From: Sphaerochaeta sp.
GTDB taxonomy: Bacteria; Spirochaetota; Spirochaetia; Sphaerochaetales; Sphaerochaetaceae
Assembly (NCBI GenBank): GCA_023228445.1
Contig: JALOBD010000143.1
Coordinates: 1 to 5,409 of the forward strand
Length of the DNA: 5,409 nt
Reading direction: 5' to 3'
Part shown: positions 1 through 5,409 of the stretch, piece after piece
Layout of the letters: every line of letters starts with the position of its first letter
How positions within the stretch are numbered: position 1 is the stretch's first letter
The notes under the pieces: model-generated
Seen by the model: the letters and a program-made list of their open reading frames with translations, nothing else
Database searches by the model: none
What the model was told of the DNA's origin: nothing
Program-made: the position numbers and the translations under genes

Positions 1-1106
1 AAGCGGTGGACATTGCCGTATACCTCCAAGAACCGCTCCTCTCCAAAGGCAAGGTACGCATCAAGCATGCCGATCAGAAACTCAGCCTGCTGCCAGAACT
101 CCTTGCTCTTATCATACACCACATCGGCAGTGAGGGAACCCTCGGTGTATACTCCGCCGTGGATTTTATCCACGCCATAGCTCACGGCGTGGTCTAAAAT
201 CTTTCTGAACATCGCCTCATAGGGGACCGAAGAGACACCCAGTGTTCGCAGTGCATCACTGAGGAGCCAGAAGAACTCCACGTTGTGCCCGTATGAGGTG
301 TTGTCCAACGCGTTGGCCTTCGCTCCGCCCTCATAGCGGTCCCACCCCCAGATGATATCGAACTTGATCTGCGGTGCGATGCTCCAGTCAACGAAGAACT
401 GCGGGATGCCGGTCTTATGCACCGGGTGGAGGATCCTTGTCTCAATAAGATTGATCAGCTCAATGAGCTTACGACGGTGAATCTCCTTGCCACTGGCTCC
501 ATAGAGAGCGGTGAACGCCTCCATCAGGTGCATGTGCACATCCAGCGTCTTGCGGTCCCCGCCGGCAGGCCCGGGCCCACAGAGCGTCCAATCGCGCTCA
601 AACATCTCCCAGTAGCCACCGTAGGAGGTCTCAGCCCCATAGCGCTGCAACAGGTCAAAGCACTTCTCAGCATAGTGGAGACCCACCGGGTCGTCGAAAG
701 CTTTGGTATAGGTCGACAACGCATAGATAGCAAAGGAGAGGCCGTAGACAATCTTTTTGTCGATGAGGATCGCTCCTTTTCGGTCAAAGAGCCAGTAGAA
801 GCCCCCATACACCTCATCCCAATAGGTATCGATGGCAAACTGTACGCCACGAGTGGCCAGGTCGCGGCATCGACCATCCTCGTCGTGGCCGTACAGCGCG
901 GCCAAGGAGAGGGAGTAGATGGTCCGCATATGAGCCAAGAGCGACTTCTCATCGACACCGCTGTCCTTGCCACCCTTGTCCCATTGGGTCAAGAAACCAC
1001 CCCACTCATGATCCCAGAGGCGGTCGAGCCAGAAGGGCAAGAGCTCGTGGTGGAGATGGCCCGCCATCTCCTCTCTCCAGCCCAGGGCCGATGTACGAAT
1101 ATCCAT
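1..1106 (-). CDS. N-acylglucosamine/cellobiose 2-epimerase-family protein, C-terminus cut by window edge
   Basis: The reading frame is open for 368 codons and runs off the left edge. Family members are about 390-410 residues, so roughly 30 are missing. The family folds as an (alpha/alpha)6 barrel and epimerises or isomerises free sugars at C2 (N-acylglucosamine, cellobiose, mannobiose or mannose) in the cytoplasm. Visible hallmarks are the early WGGF segment (about residues 36-39), the repeated aromatic GGFYW and GGYW turns, DVHMHLMEAFTALY at 189-202 (matching the NxHxHxxEAYTxLYR block of cellobiose epimerases) and YGHNVEFFWLL at 272-282, with H274 in the place of a catalytic histidine. The second catalytic histidine expected near the C-terminus lies outside the window. 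The start ATG at 1106 has AAGGAG at 1113-1118 with 6-base spacing. It shares its A with the TGA of the upstream gene (TGATG), so coupled translation is likely. The family is confident; the substrate is not. The cellobiose/mannobiose subgroup is a better guess than N-acetylglucosamine. Confidence 0.88.
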   Translation of the reverse strand, partial: MDIRTSALGWREEMAGHLHHELLPFWLDRLWDHEWGGFLTQWDKGGKDSGVDEKSLLAHMRTIYSLSLAALYGHDEDGRCRDLATRGVQFAIDTYWDEVYGGFYWLFDRKGAILIDKKIVYGLSFAIYALSTYTKAFDDPVGLHYAEKCFDLLQRYGAETSYGGYWEMFERDWTLCGPGPAGGDRKTLDVHMHLMEAFTALYGASGKEIHRRKLIELINLIETRILHPVHKTGIPQFFVDWSIAPQIKFDIIWGWDRYEGGAKANALDNTSYGHNVEFFWLLSDALRTLGVSSVPYEAMFRKILDHAVSYGVDKIHGGVYTEGSLTADVVYDKSKEFWQQAEFLIGMLDAYLAFGEERFLEVYGNVHR

Positions 1107-2152
1107 CACAAACTCCTTCTCTTCAGGCTTTGATAGAGGCTGACAAAAAACTCACGATTATCACACGAGAGGTATGAAGTAGAGAGCCCCATCCGACTGA
1201 AGGTCTTCATGTAGCGCAGGTAGTAGGCCGGGTTGTCGACAGGCGGCTCGCCGCCACTCCAATCCCAACTCTCCGGGGCGAGGTCGACGACGTGGATCGA
1301 AGCTGAAGAGACCGTCTTGCCACTGTTGCGGACCATCGAGAGGGACTTCTCGAAGATCATCGGGCTCATTACCGCCGATCCGACGGAGAGGTACACCCCT
1401 CCTTCAATGTTGGCGATGGAATCGACATAGGAGAGAAAGTCACGCTCAGCGGTCCGCCCGATAGCAGGACCTGAGCACGCCTTGTGGGTGTAGATGATGT
1501 CACAGCCGAACATCGGGTGGGCGGTACAGCGAATCCCCCGCTCATAGCACCGTGCCTGAAGGCTGTAGGAGGCGAAGGGGTGCTCGATGGCCAAGAAGCC
1601 TGAGTCAATATTCAATGATCGAAGGAGGGAGAGGAGGTCCAACCCGGCAGCCGTGTCGGTGAGCACATCATAGGCGGGAATCTCAAGACCGTTGGTAGAG
1701 ATCATCTTTCCGATGCTCGCCCCGTAGCCAAGGCCCTCCCAGGCTCCGACGGCGAGGGCAAGGTTGATGAAGAGCCCCGTCTCCTCCCAGGTGCCAAACT
1801 TGCCTTCAGCGATGTTGGCTCTCACATCCTCACTGCTCTCCCCTTGGTAGGCGAACTCCCAGTCGTGGATGATGCCCGCCCCATTGGTGGCCAGGTGGGT
1901 GATCCACCCCGCCTCAGCCATCTCGGCCAACAAACGGCCAAGCCCATTCTTGATGGTGTGGGCGCCGTAGGCGAGGACCACCGAAGCTCCTCGCTTTCGC
2001 GCCGACACAATCTCATCTGCGATGACATCGGTGCGAGCCACGAGCGCCTCATCAGCGTCAAAGCTCTCCCCGTCGATGACGGCATCAACGATATTGACCT
2101 TGTTGATTCGCTCAGAGAGCGGATAATACGTCATTGTGGAACGATCAAACAT
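1106..2152 (-). CDS. Deoxyhypusine-synthase-like protein of unknown substrate (348 aa)
   Basis: This complete 348-residue soluble protein has no signal peptide or membrane segment. The sequence looks like the bacterial deoxyhypusine-synthase-like family with an NAD-binding Rossmann-type fold. Residues 58-64 form a beta strand (VVLAYGA) followed by HTIKNGLGRLLAEMAEAG, then THLATNGAGIIHDWE at 85-99, which resembles the strand-Thr-x-Gly/Ala-Asp pattern of that fold. Further family-like blocks are FGTWEETGLFIN (119-130), a His/Cys-rich segment around AHPMFGCDIIYTHK (211-224), and GGVYLSVGSAVMSP (251-264) followed by FEKSLSMVRN. True deoxyhypusine synthase modifies archaeal/eukaryotic eIF5A, so that reaction is unlikely here. 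Position inside a sugar operon suggests a carbohydrate or small-molecule substrate, by inference only. The ATG at 2152 overlaps the upstream gene by 8 bases (ATGTTTGA) and has a GGGAGGAG Shine-Dalgarno at 2157-2164. An internal Met7 is a less likely start. The family assignment rests on memory of motifs and is moderate. Confidence 0.7.
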   Translation of the reverse strand: MFDRSTMTYYPLSERINKVNIVDAVIDGESFDADEALVARTDVIADEIVSARKRGASVVLAYGAHTIKNGLGRLLAEMAEAGWITHLATNGAGIIHDWEFAYQGESSEDVRANIAEGKFGTWEETGLFINLALAVGAWEGLGYGASIGKMISTNGLEIPAYDVLTDTAAGLDLLSLLRSLNIDSGFLAIEHPFASYSLQARCYERGIRCTAHPMFGCDIIYTHKACSGPAIGRTAERDFLSYVDSIANIEGGVYLSVGSAVMSPMIFEKSLSMVRNSGKTVSSASIHVVDLAPESWDWSGGEPPVDNPAYYLRYMKTFSRMGLSTSYLSCDNREFFVSLYQSLKRRSL

Positions 2153-4019
2153 GGCGCTCCTCCCAACCGAGCAGACGCAGCAGCTCGTCCCGATACGAGA
2201 AGTCGGGGATCAACAGGGAGGCACCGCCGAGGATCAGGCGGCTGCGCTTGGCCATATTGGCCCCGTAGCGTCGCACTTCGTCACTCAACACCCCGACGCT
2301 CAAGAGCCCCTGCCTCCTCCCCTCCCGCATCTCCACCGGCCCGTCACCAAAGATGACACAGCGACTGGGTGGCACATCGATGGAGGAGAGAATATCACTG
2401 ATAACCACTTTCTTTGGATCGGCATCGATGCGCCCCACCGAGCCGAAGATCCGACCCTCAAAGAGGGAGGCATACCCAAGCAGCGCTGCTTCGCGCTCCA
2501 CATCAGCTTGGTCGGTCCCACTTGCCAGGTAGAGCGTCACCCCCCGTTCATGCAGAAAGTGGAGAAACTCCACCGAGCCCTTCATCACCAGATCCTCAGT
2601 ACTCAGCCTCCCCGCCTCAAACTCAGCAATCCGAGCATTCACCATCGTGAGCAGGTCGACGTTGTAGATTGCTTTGTACTGGGCGGGTGTGAGGATTTCA
2701 TCGACAGGGACATACCCGAACGCTGCGATCATCTCTGTCAACTGGTACATCTGCTCGATGGTCTGAATCCCGGTGGTGGCGCTGATGAAGTCAAGACAGG
2801 CAAGGCGAAGAGCCGCAATCTGATCGACGGAGAGCTCACCGTATCGCTCTCCGGCGATGGCGGCGATCATCATCTGCTCCATTACCGCCTCCCACCCTTG
2901 GCGCAGCACCGAGATGGTCCCATCGTGGTCGAAGATTGCCAGGGTGGGGAATTCAAACCTATCAACCGAATCTATAACCTCGATGGGGGTGTCTTCATAG
3001 TACACCGCCTGACGCACATCGAAGGCACGATCAGGGTTGTAGCGATACTCAGCGGCAGCCGAGAGTGCGACCACCTCCTCCACGGTGGGGTTGCCACAGC
3101 CATAGAGGACGCGCAGCGATACTCCGGCTGCAAGGTTGCCTACCGTAGCTGCGTCAACCAGCGTCGCCCCGCGGGCAAGGGAGACGACCATGCCGGCAAG
3201 GAAGGCATCGCCGGCCCCAACCGCATCGATGCGGCCGGTGAGGTGGATGCCATCGAGGCGTACCACCTCTCTCCCATCGGCAACGAGCGCGCCGTTTTCG
3301 CCCAGGGTCATGACCACCGGCTTTCCAAAATGAGCGAAGAGCGACGAGGCAAGCTCAACGACCGGGCCGTTGTACTTCAAGAGCCTGCGCCCCTCCTCTT
3401 CGTTGAGCTTGTGGATGGTGTGGGCGTAGACAGAATTCAAGCGTCTACAATCGGCAAGCCACACCACCGAGGGGGTGCGGGTGATCAACGAGACGAGGCG
3501 CTCTTGAAAAGCGCTGCTGTGCAGCCCCTTGGGTACCTGCTCGTTGATGATGACCACATCGTACGTCTCAAGGCGCGACTCAAGAACCGTGAAGAGAGTA
3601 TCGAGACTCTCTGACGAGGGGTCATTGAAGTTCCCACTATCGTAGCGGGGGTGCTCACGCTCCCCTTCGAAGACTTTGTGGTAGACGTGGGTCGCCCACG
3701 AAGAAGTTTGGCGGATGACACCCTCAGCGCCAATGCCTGAGCGCTCGAACACGGTGAACAGCACTGAGGCGAAGAGGTCGTCCCCTACGATACCGTAGAG
3801 GTCGACCTGCTCTGCGCCCAGAGTCTTGCAGTTCAGCGCGACGTTGCATGCCCCGCCAAGGGAGGGGGTGGTGCTGAGGACTGAGTAGGTCTGTAGTCCG
3901 GTCTCCACCGAGACTTCGGCGCCTTCCGTGGTGACCCGGTAGGCAAGGTCGAGGCAGAGATCCCCGATGACGGCAATACTGATGGGTGAAGATGGGTGCA
4001 AGTAGGTGACCGGGTCCAT
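2145..4019 (-). CDS. Bifunctional PfkB-type sugar kinase / HAD phosphatase fusion (624 aa)
   Basis: This is the first gene of the leftward operon. Residues 13-320 are a PfkB/ribokinase-family kinase closest in feel to the heptose-phosphate kinase domain of HldE/RfaE. They show IAVIGDLCLD (15-24), the substrate-lid SLGGACNVALN (53-63), LGENGAL (239-245) and DAVGAGDAF (265-273), with D271 the expected catalytic base and GAGD the anion hole. Residues 358-615 are a HAD hydrolase. Motif I is FDHDGT with nucleophile D364 and acid D366, motif II is LASGTD (S500 or T502), motif III is K536/K537, and motif IV is GDGPVE (D559, E563). About 120 helical residues between motifs I and II form a C1-type cap. 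All catalytic positions of both halves appear intact, so both should be active. The start at 4019 (MDPVTYL) is chosen because GGAGG lies at 4024-4028 and the promoter lies just beyond. The open frame extends 33 codons further through the operator and promoter, and that extension is not believed. The substrate is unknown. Confidence 0.9.
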   Translation of the reverse strand: MDPVTYLHPSSPISIAVIGDLCLDLAYRVTTEGAEVSVETGLQTYSVLSTTPSLGGACNVALNCKTLGAEQVDLYGIVGDDLFASVLFTVFERSGIGAEGVIRQTSSWATHVYHKVFEGEREHPRYDSGNFNDPSSESLDTLFTVLESRLETYDVVIINEQVPKGLHSSAFQERLVSLITRTPSVVWLADCRRLNSVYAHTIHKLNEEEGRRLLKYNGPVVELASSLFAHFGKPVVMTLGENGALVADGREVVRLDGIHLTGRIDAVGAGDAFLAGMVVSLARGATLVDAATVGNLAAGVSLRVLYGCGNPTVEEVVALSAAAEYRYNPDRAFDVRQAVYYEDTPIEVIDSVDRFEFPTLAIFDHDGTISVLRQGWEAVMEQMMIAAIAGERYGELSVDQIAALRLACLDFISATTGIQTIEQMYQLTEMIAAFGYVPVDEILTPAQYKAIYNVDLLTMVNARIAEFEAGRLSTEDLVMKGSVEFLHFLHERGVTLYLASGTDQADVEREAALLGYASLFEGRIFGSVGRIDADPKKVVISDILSSIDVPPSRCVIFGDGPVEMREGRRQGLLSVGVLSDEVRRYGANMAKRSRLILGGASLLIPDFSYRDELLRLLGWEERHV

Positions 4020-4023
4020 GTAG

Positions 4024-4028
4024 CCTCC
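4024..4028 (-). promoter_or_regulatory. Shine-Dalgarno site fixing the start of the kinase-phosphatase gene
   Basis: GGAGG on the minus strand lies 4 bases before the ATG at 4019. It decides between this start and the longer open frame that begins at 4118, whose extra codons would run through the promoter and operator. Confidence 0.75.
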
Positions 4029-4046
4029 AATGTAACCGCTTACATT
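4029..4046. promoter_or_regulatory. LacI-family operator palindrome
   Basis: The plus strand reads AATGTAACCGCTTACATT. The two 7-base arms (AATGTAA and TTACATT) are perfect inverted repeats around a CCGC centre, and the central CG is itself symmetric. This is the classic shape of a LacI/GalR-family operator and also satisfies the general cre-type pattern TGWAANCGNTNWCA. It lies between the -10 box and the Shine-Dalgarno of the leftward operon, covering the expected transcription start, so a bound protein should block initiation. The divergent LacI-family gene 90 bases away is the likely ligand (inference). A global CcpA-like regulator is an alternative reading. No second copy of the palindrome was seen in the window. 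Confidence 0.85.
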
Positions 4047-4069
4047 CAGAATCATACGGCACCTATATC
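4039..4069 (+). promoter_or_regulatory. Possible divergent promoter for the lacI-family gene
   Basis: CTTACA (4039-4044) and TATATC (4064-4069) are separated by 19 bases on the plus strand. They are weak matches to the -35 and -10 boxes. If real, the -35 lies inside the operator, so the repressor would also control its own gene. A TTGACA at 4096-4101 was considered as a -35, but any -10 would fall on the ribosome binding site. This call is tentative. Confidence 0.25.
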
Positions 4070-4079
4070 CACTTGTCAA
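4051..4079 (-). promoter_or_regulatory. Sigma-70-type promoter of the leftward sugar operon
   Basis: On the minus strand TTGACA (4079-4074) is followed by a 17-base spacer and TATGAT (4056-4051). The -35 is a perfect consensus, the -10 matches five of six bases, and the spacing is optimal. Transcription should start at about 4044, inside the operator palindrome, leaving a short leader of about 25 bases before the ATG at 4019. A promoter this strong with an operator on its start site fits a tightly repressed, inducible operon. Confidence 0.85.
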
Positions 4080-4134
4080 TGAAAAGAACGCTTCGTTGAC
4101 AGAGGATACAGCCATCATCTATGGTGGGGATGTC

Positions 4135-5118
4135 ATGAAGGTGAAGACTATCGATGATATTGCCCGGGAGGCGGGCGTTTCCAAGGCAACGGTCAGCCGG
4201 GTGCTCTCGCACCCCGAGTTGGTCCGCCCCCAGACCCAAGAGCGGGTACAGAGGATCATCGACAAGTACTCCTACAGCCCCAACCACCTAGCCCAGGGTC
4301 TGGCCGGAACGCCGACAAAGACCATCGGGGTGGTGATCGACGAGCTCTCCAACTTCTTCTTCATCGAGGTTGCTGAGGGAATCGACCGCATCCTCTCTAC
4401 CCACCAGTATTCGATGCTGCTCTGCTCCTCCAAATGGATCGAGGAGGAGGAGACCCGCCTCGTCCAATCCCTCATCGCCTCCCGCGTCGATGGAGTGCTG
4501 CTTGCCTCCATCAAGCCCCAGTCCAAGTCGATGGAGCTGCTCACTCGAGCCAACATCCCGTTTGTGGTGATCAACTGCATCCCCGATGACCCTTCAATCT
4601 CCTTTGTCTGCTGTGACAACAAAAAAGGCGGCCACCTGGCCGCCCTACACATCAACAATCATACACGAGATCAGACCATCATCATCACCGGCTTTGCGCA
4701 CCAGACGATCGAAGATCGCCTGGAAGGCTTCAAGGGCAAGCTCGACAATACAGAAACCCTTATCCACTACACCCAGGTGGAGACCCAACAGGATGGATAC
4801 AATCTCGTCCCCACCCTCATCAAAGAGCAAGAAATCGACAGAAAGACCACCTTTCTCTTTGTCACCAACGACAATGTGGCCATCGGGATCATCAACGCGC
4901 TGACAGCACTAAAAATTCCAATCCCTGAGCAAGTGGCAGTCATCGGCTACGACAACATCAGAATATCATCTATAGCTCGAGTCCCGCTCACCACCATCAG
5001 TCAATCGATCACCGAGAGCGGAGAGATTGCAGCCAAGAACCTGCTCAAACTCATTACGACCAAAGAGACCACCCACACTCTGATCGAACCGTTCTTGGTG
5101 CAGCGGGAGAGTGGATAG
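4135..5118 (+). CDS. LacI/GalR-family transcriptional regulator (327 aa)
   Basis: This is a full-length LacI-family DNA-binding regulator. The helix-turn-helix spans residues 5-24 (TIDDIAREAGVSKATVSRVL), with S16-K17-A18 at the start of the recognition helix. The hinge follows at 47-58 (YSPNHLAQGLAG), and L56 sits where the family leucine inserts into the minor groove at the central CG of the operator. The periplasmic-binding-protein-like effector domain runs from IGVVID (64-69) through SNFFFIEVAEGID, FVTNDNVAIG (242-251) and IGYDN (270-274) to the typical C-terminal LVQRESG. The ATG at 4135 gives the canonical N-terminus and has GGGGA at 4126-4130 just upstream. An in-frame TTG at 4096 would add 13 residues before the HTH and is less likely. 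It is transcribed divergently from the sugar operon across a 115-base gap holding a matching palindrome, so it is probably that operon's local repressor. The effector is unknown and is probably a sugar or sugar phosphate from the pathway. Codons become more AT-rich in its second half. Confidence 0.95.
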   Translation: MKVKTIDDIAREAGVSKATVSRVLSHPELVRPQTQERVQRIIDKYSYSPNHLAQGLAGTPTKTIGVVIDELSNFFFIEVAEGIDRILSTHQYSMLLCSSKWIEEEETRLVQSLIASRVDGVLLASIKPQSKSMELLTRANIPFVVINCIPDDPSISFVCCDNKKGGHLAALHINNHTRDQTIIITGFAHQTIEDRLEGFKGKLDNTETLIHYTQVETQQDGYNLVPTLIKEQEIDRKTTFLFVTNDNVAIGIINALTALKIPIPEQVAVIGYDNIRISSIARVPLTTISQSITESGEIAAKNLLKLITTKETTHTLIEPFLVQRESG

Positions 5119-5121
5119 AGG

Positions 5122-5140
5122 CAATGAGATACGCTCATTG
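5122..5140. repeat. Inverted repeat just downstream of lacI
   Basis: CAATGAG (5122-5128) and CTCATTG (5134-5140) are perfect 7-base arms around a 5-base loop, beginning 4 bases after the lacI stop codon. No T-tract follows, so it is a poor intrinsic terminator. It may protect or process the mRNA 3' end, or be a protein-binding site. Confidence 0.55.
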
Positions 5141-5361
5141 TACCTATATGATACATACGTCCAACAAGGCTATGAATAAAAGAGAAGTGTATGACAGTAT
5201 TTGAAGAATCACTGATGGATCAAATAGAAAAAACCAGTGTACCAGAATATATTATAAACGCCGCGAGACATTTGAATCAAACCAGTACCTTCGCATGAAA
5301 TCAGGACTTGCATTCTCATCATATCTGTGATTCACGACGGATTGCTGCAAAATGGGGGCAA
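5141..5361. other. AT-rich stretch without a convincing gene
   Basis: Both strands were read in all frames. The longest initiated frame on the plus strand is 35 codons (5191-5298; MTVFEESLMDQIEK... ending NQTSTFA). It has only a weak purine-rich stretch (AGAGAAG) before its ATG and no family resemblance that I recognise. A 10-codon frame starts at 5172. Composition differs sharply from the neighbouring genes, and the stretch ends at a strong terminator. It could be a long lacI 3' untranslated region, a decayed gene fragment or an unrecognised small RNA. None of these can be chosen from the sequence alone. Confidence 0.4.
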
Positions 5362-5407
5362 GAGGCGGTCATGGTCCATCAAAGGGGCGATGGATCGCCT
5401 CGTTTTT
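5362..5407 (+). terminator. Rho-independent terminator
   Basis: GAGGCG (5362-5367) pairs with CGCCTC (5396-5401). Inside it, GTCCATC (5374-5380) pairs with GATGGAT (5389-5395) with one G-U pair, giving a two-part stem with a 6-base bulge and an 8-base loop. One G and then five T residues (5403-5407) follow directly. A second, shorter hairpin is possible: GGGGCGA (5384-5390) with TCGCCTC (5395-5401), including one G-U pair. Either fold places a GC-rich stem against the T-tract on the plus strand. It would end transcription coming from lacI or from anything started in the AT-rich stretch. Confidence 0.75.
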
Positions 5408-5409
5408 GA

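Noticed and set aside
417..1133. 238-codon plus-strand open frame opposite the epimerase
   Set aside because: It is an antisense shadow; the minus strand carries the recognisable epimerase motifs and a ribosome binding site.
2136..3614. 492-codon plus-strand open frame opposite the kinase-phosphatase gene
   Set aside because: It is the antisense shadow of a gene with clear kinase and phosphatase motifs; its translation is rich in His/Arg/Pro and matches no family.
4020..4118. 33-codon N-terminal extension of the kinase-phosphatase frame
   Set aside because: It runs through the promoter and operator, has no ribosome binding site, and precedes the normal PfkB N-terminus; the ATG at 4019 has a good GGAGG.
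4096..4124. TTGACA at 4096 as -35 of the lacI gene
   Set aside because: The matching -10 would lie on the ribosome binding site, leaving essentially no leader before the ATG at 4135.
4096..4134. TTG-initiated extension of the LacI-family protein
   Set aside because: It adds 13 residues ahead of the usual MKxxTIxDIA start of the family; the ATG at 4135 has its own upstream purine-rich site.
5191..5298. 35-codon open frame as a real small protein
   Set aside because: It has only a weak ribosome binding site and no recognisable family, and AT-rich sequence produces such frames by chance; it is noted only within the description of the stretch.

Overview
The window is a bacterial carbohydrate locus with two divergent transcription units. 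Base composition is moderately GC-rich through the genes and clearly more AT-rich after position 5119. The coding style, strong Shine-Dalgarno sites and a consensus sigma-70-type promoter fit a free-living or gut heterotroph. A spirochaete of the Sphaerochaeta type is possible, but this is a weak impression and no marker gene is present.

Leftward unit (minus strand, 4019 to beyond position 1). Three tightly packed genes are translated from right to left. The first is a 624-residue fusion of a PfkB/ribokinase-type sugar kinase and a HAD phosphatase. The second is a 348-residue protein resembling the deoxyhypusine-synthase-like (NAD-binding Rossmann) family. The third is an N-acylglucosamine/cellobiose 2-epimerase-family protein cut by the left edge. 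The first pair overlaps by 8 bases and the second pair shares one base (TGATG), so translational coupling is likely. The operon probably continues to the left of the window.

Control region (4020-4134). A near-consensus promoter (TTGACA, 17-base spacer, TATGAT) drives the leftward operon. An 18-base palindrome of LacI-family type (TGTAA-CCGC-TTACA core) sits over the predicted transcription start. A divergent LacI-family repressor gene (4135-5118) lies immediately to the right and is the obvious candidate to bind it.

Right end (5119-5409). No convincing gene is present. The region holds a T-tract-less inverted repeat just after lacI, an AT-rich stretch with only a 35-codon open frame, and a strong intrinsic terminator at 5362-5407.

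Taken together (inference), the LacI protein senses a sugar or sugar phosphate and releases an operon whose products epimerise, phosphorylate and dephosphorylate a sugar. The deoxyhypusine-synthase-like protein, whose role is unknown, is the least understood member. The kinase-phosphatase fusion linked to this protein and an epimerase is the best candidate here for an undescribed pathway.
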